A stretch of 64,000 nt of DNA from Anthopleura xanthogrammica (Eukaryota > Cnidaria > Anthozoa > Actiniaria > Actiniidae): assembly GCA_964019055.1 (NCBI GenBank), contig OZ025213.1:8544472-8608471 (forward strand), given 5' to 3'. The position numbers and the translations under genes were made by a program. The notes beneath the pieces are model-generated. The model worked only from the letters and a program-made list of their open reading frames with translations. It was not told the origin of the DNA and ran no database searches. This document shows, in pieces, positions 45,855 through 57,763 of the stretch (its first letter is position 1; each line of letters starts with the position of its first letter).

Positions 45855-46012
45855 TAATAGCATGACTTGAGGGTGATTAGTGATTAAATGTCCCCGAAAG
45901 CCAAGGGAGGTTTTGTTGAAGTCCCGACGCCGAAGGCGGAGGGACTTTAACTAAACCTCCCGAGGCTTGAGGGGACACTTAATCACTAATCACCCGAAAT
46001 GTCATGCTATTA
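45855..46012. mobile_element. Foldback/MITE element with TAATAGCATGAC ends
   Basis: The arms of about 70 bp read TAATAGCATGACTTGAGGG, then TGATTAGTGATTAA and GTCCCC, and are mirrored on the right. The centre contains GACGCCGAAGGCGGAG. It is 158 bp, about 180 bp beyond the GEMIN5 stop codon, and may be transcribed in its 3' UTR. Confidence 0.85.
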
Positions 46013-46434
46013 GTTTGTAATATTATGATTGCCGAGGAATAAAACTGCTCTTACGAAATATGTTAGCTTTCGTACGATGCATAAATTACAAATTTTTACA
46101 AAGCTGTTGATATGCGGCATACTTTAGGGAATTTGCCTTTGTTAAATGCGACAATGGCGAATTTAACCAGCTTTCATTCATTCGTGGTGCTTTATTCTAA
46201 CTCACTTTGATTGGCCTAGAGCGGTATTAATGAAGTGTTTTCAAACCGTCGTGATTACGTCACAAATAGTAAGAAAAATTCCCGATCTAGTCAACGCATG
46301 CGCAAAGATTACTCAATGGGTCCCACAAGTGCTGGGGTGTTGAATAGTGTGTAGTGCAAAGTCATTGCTCAAAATTTTCGATTGGGTCGATGCGACCCAG
46401 CCATGGTCCCGGTGATTGTCATATGAGGGACCAT

Positions 46435-46618
46435 GCCTCATGAATAGTGATGAGGGATATTTAGTCTAAACATCCCTCATGATTATATTCATGAGGGATA
46501 TTTAGTCTAAATATCCCTCATGAATATAACCATGAGGGATATTTAGACTAAATATCCTTCATGGTTATATTCATGAGGGATATTTAGACTAAATATCCCC
46601 CATCACTATTCATCCAGG
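46435..46618. repeat. Nested palindrome built from ATGAGGGATATTTAGTCTAA units
   Basis: Four units of about 31 bp, each itself palindromic (GAGGGATATTTAG...CTAAATATCCCTC), alternate with TTATATTC and GAATATAA spacers. The whole is also an inverted repeat centred near 46530, closed by GAATAGTGATG on the left and CATCACTATTC on the right. It is non-coding and expected to extrude hairpins or cruciforms. Confidence 0.9.
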
Positions 46619-47501
46619 GGGATGTTAGACCTTAAACAGCCCTCTGGAAACAATGGATCCCGAGGTAATCATGATATTATTAGAAATATGTTTTTAATTT
46701 AGATTTTAAAGTCGCTTAGATTGACAAGAATAACTATTTTAGTATACACAAAAAAGATAATCTCAAAAATGGCAGTCTATACCTTCAAAACAGTGAAATA
46801 ATTACACCTGTTTGCAAAAAAATAATTAATACCTGTTTTTAGATTACAACGTTCTCGCAATTAAGTGTATATCCTTTCGTCGATTAGTGCTTTCAAAAAG
46901 GTTCATTTCGTTCTTGTTTTCCCCCTATCTACGCTTTCGTCTTCCTAAAAAAACAACTGTGCAATTGTAGTTCTAATGAGTTCAGATGCATCGTTTGCGA
47001 TATGAATAGCACGTTTTTAGCGATCTGATATCCTATAACCGCAATACAATATAAAATTCCGTTCTTGTAGTAACAAAATAGCAAGGAGAAAAAGTGAAAA
47101 AGGGAATCATCTTGAAAGAAGTGAAAGTATAGACAATGTTATCTTAAAAACGTTTATCTATGATGTTTCTCTTTCCGATTATCATGATTTTAAATAACAA
47201 GCGTGCCACTAATTCTTATTGAGCAAAAATAGAAATATTCAGAAGATGATATATAAGTGTGTAGGACCAGCGAGAATGTTAACAAATAGTATTTCAAATC
47301 ATATTCGTGTTCAGACTATTTGAATATACAACTAATACTTGACAAACAATGTGATTAATATGATTGACTCTCTCTCTCCCCTCTTCTTCCAAAGACCAAT
47401 ATCAGTTCCTGGTCCCGGAATGAATCTAGCTTTGAGTAGAGCTGAATATTGATAGCTGTGGATATAGTTTTTCATTTCACATTGATTGAAATTATAATAA
47501 T

Positions 47502-47633
47502 AATAAACAGAAATACGAGAAGATTTGTCATTTTTTAATTTGAGAATATTTTGGCCATCAACAGCAAAATCAACTGGAATTGGAAATATTCTCAAATTAA
47601 AAAATGACAAATCTTCTCGTATTTCTGTTTATT
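47502..47633. repeat. Perfect 50-bp inverted repeat with 32-nt loop
   Basis: 47502-47551 is the exact reverse complement of 47584-47633 by base-by-base comparison, with a 32-nt spacer. No duplicated target site or known transposon end is apparent. A transcript would form a perfect 50-bp stem. Confidence 0.92.
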
Positions 47634-47999
47634 AACAAGCTGTATGCCCAAATAAATATATTTAATTATAATAATGTATGTATCTCGAAGACTCGGATAT
47701 TATACGTTAAATGAAGATTTTTACCTATGATTCATGATGATTGTAAAATCAGTGCTAGAAACCTGGAAATAACGCTTAATTTGAGAGAATTCTTTTTTTT
47801 TTCTTTATTACTACTAATAAAAAAAAGATATATTCAGCTCTTCTAAATTTCTGAAATTCAGTAATTTTTCTCTTTTGCTTATGTTGGTTTGGTATATCGA
47901 ATACGTTTGGTTTTCGCCAGGAAAGTTCCTTGCAATGACAATTTTTATTCATGAATAAATTTTTTAAAGATATATATGTGAATATTATCAAATATATTC

Positions 48000-48380
48000 A
48001 GTAGATAGCGGTTTGGAATACATTTTTGCCAATGCGATTGTGCGAACGACGCCGAGTGTTTGTTATATCAAACAACGGTCAATTTTTGGCGGGGATTTCT
48101 TGGAAACAACAATTATTTTTCATAAAGTGCACTTCAGTTGTTTTTAAGGTAAGAAAATTATTAAATATAGTAGAGAGATAGCGGAATTAACTTTTCTCCA
48201 TGCGATTGTGCAAACGAGTGTTTGGTATACCAAACAACGGTATGTTTTGGCGGAGGATTTTGGCGGACAAATCTTCTTCATAAAGCCCACGTTGTTTTTA
48301 AGCATTGAGTATCATCAAATATTATGTGATCGAATGTGTTTGGAGTATCAAACAATGGTGAATTTTCGGTGGGGAGTTCC
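48000..48380. repeat. Diverged direct repeat, three partial copies
   Basis: The words GATAGCGG, TGCGATTGTGC.AACGA, GTGTTTG.TAT, CAAACAACGGT and GGCGG.GGATT recur in order at about 48005-48110 and 48177-48270. A shorter third copy (GTGTTTGGAGTATCAAACAA) is near 48336. Unit spacing is about 165 bp. Confidence 0.65.
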
Positions 48381-49494
48381 GAGTATCAATGATTGAATTT
48401 TGTATTTATTTTTCACATACAAATTCGGTCTAAACCTAGATTTAGCATATTAATCCTTCTACTAGGTTTTTAAGTTTTGCATTTTTTTGCTGCTGCACTA
48501 AAAGAAAAAAAAGAAATATCGAATATCTGTTTAAATTATTAATTTATCTGTAACTTGCCTTGATGTTGCACAAGAGAAAACAATATTTTTAAAATTACAG
48601 AGAAAATTAGTATTTACACAATGATTGTATTTGGTTTCTGAATACATTTCGTATCAGTCTTTTTATTTTGTAACTGAATTGGCCAATTGGCGCATGAAGG
48701 TGATTTACTCGAAAAGTAGCACCATACATTTCACACGTACATGTGCTGATGATGTGATGATAATCGTTCTCTACCGAAGCTGTAATTGTATAAACGACAG
48801 CTGCAGTGGTCTTACGACTTTCCTATGTTATTGTTCAATGAAATGGTTTCTACCATTTCATGCCTGTATTTCTAGTTTACTGACAGAATGTTGGAGTAAT
48901 TTACAGGTAAGAGATTTAAACTGAATCAAGTAAAATTACAATATTGTATTTTTTAATTAAGGTCAGTTCGACGTCGCTTAAAAACATCCACAGCCATTCA
49001 TGTTTTTTTTCCTGGAAGTTATTTGAATCACCACCTAATAGGTAAATATTTCTCGTTTCGTCAATTGTTCTGATTGAATTGGAATTTGATTTAAAATTGA
49101 TGAAATTCACATAGCTCTTTTGTTGTTTTTCGTAAATGATCTTTTTTTTTTCATAACTTTCTTGGCTGTCGGCAGGTGTACTTTTAATTGGAGTTCGTTT
49201 ACATGAAGACAAGATAAAAGACACTGATACTAGGATAAGGAACAAGAAACAAATGAACTATCCTATGTAGTCTAAACAGTTCTTCAGCTAAAAATTTAGA
49301 AGCCAGGCTTCCACATCTGATATTCTTTATCGTATTCTCACCGGTGTTACTCGATGCCTAGTACGTTTACTGGGCTTATGTTTGGCAAATATTCTTCCCA
49401 TTTCTACTCACAAATCAAACTACTGAGCTTTTTCGTAGCAGTTCCAAATTTCTATCCAGATTTATTGCCTCCTCACTCATTACTTTCTGACATA

Positions 49495-49572
49495 CATCTC
49501 ACACCATATCATCTCACACCGTCTTATTTCACACCATCTCATCTCACACCATCTTATTTCACACCATCTCAT
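49495..49572. repeat. 24-bp tandem repeat (CACACCATCTCATCT type)
   Basis: TCTCACACC and TTTCACACC blocks alternate, giving about three units of TCACACCATCTCATCTCACACC-like sequence shortened here to its core. It is a low-complexity minisatellite. The open frame across it is not a gene. Confidence 0.8.
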
Positions 49573-51612
49573 TTTGTCAAGAAAAACTAGTCAATAACCT
49601 TCATTTAGATCATTGTTTTCTCATATGACGTATTTTTAACAACAAAATTTCCCAAAAATATTTTCCAAATATACCGCTTCTTTGCACAAGAAGATTCTTA
49701 AGGAGCAGGCGTAGCGAGGACCCAGGATCTGGGGGGGGGGGGGGGGGGCACCTAGAATAAAAACGTAAAATTGAATCTACCTAGGATAAAAACATAAAAC
49801 GTGCCCGCCTCCCTCCCCTACGTTAAATAAGGAGCTCTGATAGTTTGAGGGGGTAAAGTGCGTCCGTTCGAACGCTTTATTTGAGCAACCACACCCCGCG
49901 GTTTCGAAGTAAAATATTGGCTTTTGCTTAGGCTTTACTTTAAGATATTTTAAAGAACCGCGAATAATAGTTCATCTTTACTACAACCAAACTGCGTTTG
50001 TTGGTCAGTCGATCATACTAACAACTGATATATATATGTCATTCAAGTAAACAAAGTGAGCATCTGTCATGGTCAAATAGCTCATAATAATTAAGAATGA
50101 TATTGTCTATCGTTAAAAATAGCATAATGGAATTACTTGTTCTACAATTTTATTTTATCTCCTTTTTGGGTTTTAATGAAGATAACGAAACAAACGCTAA
50201 TAAGAACAGATGATTCGGTTAATTCTTTGGGAGTTGCTTCTTGCTCCCTTAGTGCTTCAGAAACTGTATTTACAAATCCATCTTTGATTATATGGAGCAC
50301 CAGCCATAGTCGGTTCAATTTACCGGGACTGAACTTGAGCCATCAGTAAAATTTCGAACTTGTTTTGTTGTTTCAGTGTCATGAAAGCAGTCGCACGAGG
50401 ACTAAAATTCATACAACCGATACCACTCTCACAAAAGCGTCGTATATGCAATATACGATATCGGTCGCTCCTAATTCGCATAAAGGAAAAGGAAAGGAAA
50501 ATCTTAATGAAATGTTTTTGAAATATTTGGATTAAGAAAATATTTTGTCTTCACATGAAATACCATATTCAGTAAATACGTAACTGTGCACAGTTTTAAA
50601 GAATAGTGATAATTGTTTGCAGAGTTATAAGCATTGAAATCTGCCAAAACACGACACGCGGGTGGTCGGACCATGGCTGTGTTTCATACAAATCCTTCTA
50701 ATTTTAATTGCTGTAACTTCCCTAGTATTTATGCTAGAGCACTCAAATTTTGCTTAAATACTAATCTTAGCATATGCTTTCGAATACTTGCTGTTATGAC
50801 TTTAGGAGCTGACCAGCTCCTGAGTGCAAAAAGCCCCAAAAAATACTAATATAGTGTTTCTCAATTATGGGTTTAGCTCTTCTTTTAAATATAGACAAAA
50901 GTAGATTCGAGATTTTCTTGTTGTGTGGTATCATTAGATTTCGTCTGAATCATCACATTTTCGAATAATTGTTTGCTTGCCGGTAAATCTAACTGGATAT
51001 CAAATCTAAAATGCATCTTTTGTCTATACACCTAGTTAAATTCGCTACACAGAAATCCGTTTTCCAAGCAGTGTAGAAAAGCTACTAGAAAAAAGCATTT
51101 CTAAAAGGAATTTCTAAAAAGCCTCTTGCTTCAGTGATGTGCATGATCAAATTTTCATTTCGTACCTCGCCTATTGTGAGTATGCTTCTAAACACACAAT
51201 CACAGCTGAGTGATCAAACACACTTATTAGTATTCGCGTCATTTAATGATTTCTCTCGAAAAAGTTTTGAATGCCTTAATTCGCTTTTTGTTTTTTCTTT
51301 CCGTTTTCTCAGGAAAAACGTAAACACCAACAAATTATAGAGCTTTTCACTTATTCATAGCCGAAAAATGTAAATGCGTAATTGAAAGCGTAGAGGGTTT
51401 GGATTGACGATAATTCTAGGAGCGAAGAGAATATATTTCCTTCCTCAAGGCAATATATACGAAAACACTTGAATCAGTAGAAGCAACATAACCCGAGGCT
51501 CGAGCCAATACAAACAGTTGAAGGCTCTATTAGCCTCGATCAATACTGCAAATATTGTGAGACGCTGTTAACTAATAGTGGTTTGTTATTCTTAGAAAAA
51601 TTCTGACGAGAT

Positions 51613-52821
51613 ATGAACTCCACGTTTTCGGCCAACCTAAACAACACGATCAATGTCAAAGAATGGCGCACCAACAGCTCTTCAGATTACGATCAACGAT
51701 CTTCTTTGGCAGTTCTTGCTCAGGCAGCGTCCTTGGCAGTGATCATGTCCTTGTCTATCTTTGGTAACGTTCTTATTCTACTAGCCATCTACATGAACCG
51801 GCAATTACGCGAGATAACCAGTGTGTTCATAGCAAATCTCGCTTGCGCAGACCTTCTCTTATCTCTCGTAGGGATGCCATTTACATTGACATCTTCCATA
51901 ACGTATGACTGGATCTTTGGTAAGCACTTGTGTAGGTTCCATGGAATGGCAAACGGGATATTCTGTTTTGCTTCGATGCTTTCTTTGGCAGCCGTGTCTA
52001 TCGAAAGATATGTTGCCATAACCAAACCTTTAAAATACCGCTTGATCATGACTGAAAAGACTGTGATGAGTATGATAATATATGTATGGTTCCAGTCGAT
52101 TTTCTGTGCGTTGTTGCCTGTGTTTGGCTGGTCGCGTTACACTTATATGCGTATTGAATCGATGTGTACTGGGGACTGGCCGTACAACATACCTTATGTA
52201 CTTTTTCTCTTTACTCTGAACTTTTTCTTCCCTCTAATAATCATGAGCTATTGTTACTACCACATCTTTAAGACAGCAAACGATCATTCTAAGCGTATAA
52301 AAACTGCTTTTGAATGCGTTGGAGTTTTTGTTAAAAAAGAACAGGATCAGAAACCGAGGGATAACGAACTTGAAAGCTACGGTCGTAAAGAAGATATCGC
52401 CCAAGAAAATTCAGTGACCAAAGAACATGACCTCGCTCAAGAAAAATCCGTTGGGAAAGCCGTGCAAAATTGCGCTGAAGTAAAATCCACAGAACTAGAA
52501 ATAAATACCACTCAGGAAACCAAAAAACAAAAGACAGAAAAGAAATACAAGCAAGACAAGAAAGCAGCCAAAACTCTTCTACTCGTGATGGGGACATTTT
52601 TATTTTTTTGGGCTCCACACATCCTGGGCATGACGTGCCTACTTTTTCCATCATGCCCCTGGCCTGACGAATTTTTTGCCATCACAACATGGTTAGCTAT
52701 GATGAACAGTGGCTGCAATCCTATTATCTACGGGTTTCTTAACAGACGGTTTCGACAAAGTTTCAAAAAGATAGTCTTCTGTGGAAAATTAAGTAGACGA
52801 ATAGAACACGTAGAACGTTAG
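51613..52821 (+). CDS. Class A (rhodopsin family) G protein-coupled receptor 1, intronless
   Basis: Seven-transmembrane receptor of unknown ligand, 402 aa, on a single exon. N-glycosylation sites are at N2, N10 and N21. TM1 carries GN at 51-52 and TM2 LACAD (D80). C107 and C185 form the expected extracellular disulphide. The TM3 end is ERY (131-133), an accepted variant of DRY. FGWSRY lies at the end of TM4. TM6 carries FFWAP (331-335) and TM7 NPIIY (369-373), followed by a basic helix 8 with a Cys. The third intracellular loop is long (about 95 residues, Lys/Glu-rich). The opsin retinal lysine position is Met, so it is not an opsin. It is weakly reminiscent of GPR161, amine and melatonin receptors. 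It is the paralogue of the receptor at 59394-58315. A candidate AATAAA is at 53303. Confidence 0.95.
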   Translation: MNSTFSANLNNTINVKEWRTNSSSDYDQRSSLAVLAQAASLAVIMSLSIFGNVLILLAIYMNRQLREITSVFIANLACADLLLSLVGMPFTLTSSITYDWIFGKHLCRFHGMANGIFCFASMLSLAAVSIERYVAITKPLKYRLIMTEKTVMSMIIYVWFQSIFCALLPVFGWSRYTYMRIESMCTGDWPYNIPYVLFLFTLNFFFPLIIMSYCYYHIFKTANDHSKRIKTAFECVGVFVKKEQDQKPRDNELESYGRKEDIAQENSVTKEHDLAQEKSVGKAVQNCAEVKSTELEINTTQETKKQKTEKKYKQDKKAAKTLLLVMGTFLFFWAPHILGMTCLLFPSCPWPDEFFAITTWLAMMNSGCNPIIYGFLNRRFRQSFKKIVFCGKLSRRIEHVER

Positions 52822-53189
52822 TGGCCTGCATTCAGGCTGTGGGCTGTCGAAGGCCAATTTTTCCCACTTTAGACTGCATTAGAACGGTGTTCGTGCGAGT
52901 GGAGAATATACTGATAGCACGTACATGACATAATACCATAGCATTGAATTAGAATCCTATGTATGTTCTGCCTACAAGAAACTGTAGGCATAGAATCTGC
53001 AGTTCCTTTTTCCACTCCTACGAATTCTGCTCTAAGTTTAAAGACGAGATCCAAGCCAGAGATAGATCCCGCTCGTTTTTTGCAGTGTCGAGTTATACTT
53101 AAAGTTCGTGCCTTTGAGAATCGAGAAAGAAAGACCTTATTTTCGCCTGTTCCTTATCACCGGAACATCTGCTACCTACGCTACTTAGA

Positions 53190-53235
53190 GGGGAGGGGAG
53201 GGGAGGGGAGGGGAGGGGAGGGGAGGGGAGGGGAG
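53190..53235 (+). repeat. (GGGGA)n microsatellite, G-quadruplex-capable
   Basis: About nine perfect GGGGA units follow the first receptor gene on its coding strand. Runs of four G separated by a single A meet the usual pattern for a G-quadruplex in DNA or in the 3' UTR RNA. The 114-codon frame through it is not a gene. Confidence 0.95.
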
Positions 53236-54160
53236 GATACACCCCTCTCCACAGGAAGCCCAATCCTGGACAGTGAATTAATGAAAGTGAAAAAAAAAAA
53301 TGAATAAAACTAATAAAAGATATGATAGGCAAAAATAAGAGCTCATACACTCAATATCTGACTTTTCATCACGAATGTAGTGCATATAGTAAAATTAATA
53401 AACTGTTAAAACCGGAATTTCCTCATGGAATGAGTCGGTTTCCAAGTAATATACAATCATGTAATAAGCCAATTAGATTGCTTTTAATTAGTCCGTGAAA
53501 GAAACATGAATATTTAGTTAGTGCTATAGTTGATAAAGAACACAAGAAAACAATGGATTTACATTCTACTACTATTAGTTTGCCAATATTTGTCTCAGGT
53601 AAAATCTTCTTATCTGGGATTGAAATACCTAATTTGCCAGATAATTTTCAAATCGGAACTATTTGCTATCTTCAAATATGAAATAAATGAAAAAATACCA
53701 AAATGTTTATTTGATTTCTTTTTTCTGACGAACTAGGAGTTACACTATAAGCTGTAGGAACACAGTTATGACAAACGGGTGTTTTTAATGGCCTAGGGGC
53801 AATACGTTCTCTCCTCTATTGGTCTATGATGAACCAGTATATTAATTTAAAATGATTTTGTACGTTATCATTTATTTAGTTTCTTTATACGTTTTGAACA
53901 TTGCATCCTGTTATGTCTCACGTATGGTCGTTGTAAGCCGGAGGCTAGTCATGTCCCAACACACCCGGGTGAATCAATGCACACTTTTGCAACCTAAACG
54001 TATCTACCTTAACGCGCATTTTATGAAAATAGAAAAATAATAAAGTGTCTAGTCGTTCTAACGCTTTCGCACTAATTGCATGGGGACACTTTTTACTCTT
54101 ACACACTACCGCTATATTTAAGGTATCAAGATACCTTCGAGATCACTTTACACTCGAGCC

Positions 54161-54515
54161 AAATTTCGCGTAGTCTCCTTTGCAGCCGTTCTTAGTGTCG
54201 GTCTCAAAATCCCTCCCCACTAACGGCTTCTTACTACAGCCAGACATTCCATTCCGATTGTTTGATTTAAGCCAATCAGGAGACAGGCCCGTGACAGGCC
54301 GCCCTGATGATTTCTCACCAAATATAATAAACAATGAGCCGCCGGCTTTACTCTAACATTCAAAACAATGAATGAAAATCCTTTTGTTTTTTATCTGGCG
54401 TGCTTCAGTTCATCGATTTTAGAACTAGAATGTCTGGCTGTAGTAAGCAGCCGTTAGTGGGAAGGGATTTTGAGACCGACACCAAGAACGGCTGCAAAGG
54501 AGACAAAATTTCGCG
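54161..54515. mobile_element. Inverted-repeat element with ~85-bp arms
   Basis: The left arm (about 54161-54252) starts AAATTTCGCG and contains GTCTCCTTTGCAGCCGTTCT. The right arm (about 54427-54515) is its complement at roughly 95% identity, ending TTTCGCG. The spacer of about 175 bp has no coding capacity. This is a likely non-autonomous DNA element. Confidence 0.85.
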
Positions 54516-55035
54516 CTGCCTTTTCAATATTATCATATAAAAGGATACATTTTCTGAAAGCTAATTTCGAAAATTAATTTAGAATTTTCTGTTTGCAGCA
54601 CCAAAAAAAGTTATTGGGATTCTCAGCAGTTTTTCAATGACCAAAATAACTTCTTTAAAACGCTCTAGCTGATTCGCATTTCGTCAGATCAAAGTGAAAA
54701 TTTGGATAATGATAAACCACCACGCGATCTAAAAAAAAATGTCTCAGTTTCTTGTATAGATATATATTCAAAAGATATTGCATATTTTGCAATCACGATC
54801 CAAAACTCAAACTTCCGGAAACATTTGGAAACCCTAGAATTTCGAGAGTTTTGATTGGTCAATATTTGTCACGATAATTGATTGATAACCCGCTCTAGCA
54901 ATCACAAGAGCCCTTGCAATAATGGATAACAATTGTCTCGATAGTCGATAAAACGGTAGTCCAAAGCTGGATGAACTGAGTAGTAGAAGGAGACTGGTAA
55001 GAATCGTAAAGAAAACTAACAAATTTTTGACGTCA

Positions 55036-55227
55036 TATCGTGGTAAATAAGAGGACATACCACGCAAAACCATCGGAAATTTGTTTTTTACCATAACAAA
55101 GTCAAATAAAAGATCCAAAAACGAAGAAAAAGTTGAAAAAGTTGAAAAAGAACAACGTTTGAAGCGCGCGCTTGCTCCTTGCGCGAGTGATTCGTCATTT
55201 ATCGGTATGTCCTCTTATTTACCACGG
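55036..55227. repeat. Inverted duplication of a 24-bp word
   Basis: CGTGGTAAATAAGAGGACAT near 55036 is repeated in reverse complement near 55203-55227. Weaker mirrored words (TTACCATAAC) extend beyond. It may be the ends of another foldback element or two old insertions. Confidence 0.55.
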
Positions 55228-55555
55228 CTCTCGACCAATCAGCGCGCGAGAAATTTCACAGTTATGGTAAAAAAAAAAATTCTCAGTATTCTGTGTATTT
55301 CGTGCGCACGCGCTGTTTTCCTTCTATTTTTTGCGATATAAATTAATCAGTTACTGAGAAAAGTGGGTCCGGTTCTGAACTAATAAAATGGTAGTGCTGC
55401 TGTAAAGCAATAAAAACGGCTTTTTTCGGGAGCGAAATAAAAAACGTTGATTTACGGAGCGCGCGCTCTGTCGATAATTCAAATTCGAGCAGGCTCCTGT
55501 GGTGATGACGCAATTTTGGAGCATGCGCATTACACCCGGTCGCCCCGGTCGCAAC

Positions 55556-55733
55556 AATAGACGATTTTCGAGATGCGCGAGCGCTTTCAAAAATATCGCA
55601 GGCGCGTACATGATCTCGAGGCATTTTCGGGCAGAGTCGATAGCGCGCGTGATCTTGCCCGAAAATTCCTCTTTTTCATGTCTGCGCCTGCGATATTTTT
55701 GAAAGCGCTCGCGCATCTCGAAAATGGTCTATT
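55556..55733. mobile_element. GC-rich foldback/MITE element with AATAGAC ends
   Basis: The arms of about 50 bp read AATAGACGATTTTCGAGATG and then CGAGCGCTTTC and ATATCGCAGGCGC. They are mirrored almost perfectly on the right, ending GTCTATT. An inner palindrome (TTTTCGGGCA/TGCCCGAAAA) makes it a nested foldback. Three overlapping open frames here are by-products of the palindrome. Confidence 0.88.
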
Positions 55734-56114
55734 CTGGCTACCGCTCGCTGGGATTTCCCAGAGTCTCTGACATTTCGTCGAGCATGCGCAGTAGGATTTA
55801 CAGGGCTCTGGGGTCGAGAGTGCACGCGACCTAAAAAATATATCAAAAATCTGAAACACTGTTTTGAAGCTCATTACCCACAGAGTATTCTAATGTACTT
55901 TTGATCGACATAGCGAAAATTCTGATCCTGCTGGAAGTTGTCAAACAAGCGTGGTAGAATGTCACTGAACCCAATAATTCTTTTTGTGTTCCAAAACAGA
56001 CAACTTTAAATAGAATGTCGAAAACTACATTTATTTAGCTTTCAGAAAATGTATACTTTTATGACAAAATACTGTAAAGCCTGTGCGAAATTTGAGGTGG
56101 CGAGTATAGGGGTC

Positions 56115-57505
56115 CTATTTCTATTTCTATTTCTATTTCTATTTCTATTTCTATTTCTATTTCTATTTCTATTTCTATTTCTATTTCTATTTCTATTTCT
56201 ATTTCTATTTCTATTTCTATTTCTATTTCTATTTCTATTTCTATTTCTATTTCTATTTCTATTTCTATTTCTATTTCTATTTCTATTTCTATTTCTATTT
56301 CTATTTCTATTTCTATTTCTATTTCTATTTCTATTTCTATTTCTATTTCTATTTCTATTTCTATTTCTATTTCTATTTCTATTTCTATTTCTATTTCTAT
56401 TTCTATTTCTATTTCTATTTCTATTTCTATTTCTATTTCTATTTCTATTTCTATTTCTATTTCTATTTCTATTTCTATTTCTATTTCTATTTCTATTTCT
56501 ATTTCTATTTCTATTTCTATTTCTATTTCTATTTCTATTTCTATTTCTATTTCTATTTCTATTTCTATTTCTATTTCTATTTCTATTTCTATTTCTATTT
56601 CTATTTCTATTTCTATTTCTATTTCTATTTCTATTTCTATTTCTATTTCTATTTCTATTTCTATTTCTATTTCTATTTCTATTTCTATTTCTATTTCTAT
56701 TTCTATTTCTATTTCTATTTCTATTTCTATTTCTATTTCTATTTCTATTTCTATTTCTATTTCTATTTCTATTTCTATTTCTATTTCTATTTCTATTTCT
56801 ATTTCTATTTCTATTTCTATTTCTATTTCTATTTCTATTTCTATTTCTATTTCTATTTCTATTTCTATTTCTATTTCTATTTCTATTTCTATTTCTATTT
56901 CTATTTCTATTTCTATTTCTATTTCTATTTCTATTTCTATTTCTATTTCTATTTCTATTTCTATTTCTATTTCTATTTCTATTTCTATTTCTATTTCTAT
57001 TTCTATTTCTATTTCTATTTCTATTTCTATTTCTATTTCTATTTCTATTTCTATTTCTATTTCTATTTCTATTTCTATTTCTATTTCTATTTCTATTTCT
57101 ATTTCTATTTCTATTTCTATTTCTATTTCTATTTCTATTTCTATTTCTATTTCTATTTCTATTTCTATTTCTATTTCTATTTCTATTTCTATTTCTATTT
57201 CTATTTCTATTTCTATTTCTATTTCTATTTCTATTTCTATTTCTATTTCTATTTCTATTTCTATTTCTATTTCTATTTCTATTTCTATTTCTATTTCTAT
57301 TTCTATTTCTATTTCTATTTCTATTTCTATTTCTATTTCTATTTCTATTTCTATTTCTATTTCTATTTCTATTTCTATTTCTATTTCTATTTCTATTTCT
57401 ATTTCTATTTCTATTTCTATTTCTATTTCTATTTCTATTTCTATTTCTATTTCTATTTCTATTTCTATTTCTATTTCTATTTCTATTTCTATTTCTATTT
57501 CTATT
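56115..57505. repeat. Perfect hexanucleotide array (CTATTT)n, ~1.39 kb
   Basis: About 231 uninterrupted copies of CTATTT (AAATAG on the other strand), with no variant unit seen between the first and last repeat. All six frames are open or simple, giving artefactual Leu-Phe and Glu-Ile proteins. It is not the TTAGGG telomere repeat. The true length in the genome may differ from the assembled length. Confidence 0.98.
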
Positions 57506-57763
57506 CCCATCCCTTAACAGTATCTTTCAGTTAGTAAATCACAGCGGGGGAATGTTAGTGTTAACTATTCCAGGTTACTAGTAACAGGCATGTTTGATTG
57601 CGAATTATTTTATTCTTTATTTTTCTTGCGCATGCGCTGTACAAAAGATAATCACAGAAATCCCAACCTTGATATTTAAAATTAAAAACAGAGGAATCCC
57701 AGAGTCGTGAATTACACTGGAAAACTATTGTGACCTACCAGTATTAGAGTTTTTATTGGTTTT

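Larger units (their letters stand above)
45675..51612. other. Gene-poor region between GEMIN5 and the first GPCR
   Basis: 5.9 kb with no convincing gene. It holds a foldback element (45855-46012), a nested palindrome (46435-46618), a perfect 50-bp hairpin (47502-47633), a diverged direct repeat (48000-48380), a 24-bp tandem repeat (49495-49572) and an 18-G run (49731-49748). Open frames up to 109 codons show no similarity. The GEMIN5 3' UTR should occupy the first part and the receptor promoter the last; neither boundary is clear. Confidence 0.6.

Noticed and set aside
52963..53307. 114-codon frame after receptor 1
   Set aside because: It runs through the GGGGA repeat and a poly-A stretch and lacks any domain; most likely 3' UTR.
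55351..55874. Several overlapping 65-121-codon frames
   Set aside because: They read through the two arms of a palindromic element and mirror each other (same peptides from both strands).
56115..57505. Telomere-like or interstitial telomeric sequence
   Set aside because: The unit is CTATTT/AAATAG, not TTAGGG or a known animal telomere variant.
56049..57581. 510-codon open frame encoding a Leu-Phe repeat, and a 483-codon Glu-Ile frame on the other strand
   Set aside because: Both are the translation of the perfect CTATTT hexamer array. A repeat whose length is a multiple of three and which lacks stop codons stays open in any frame.
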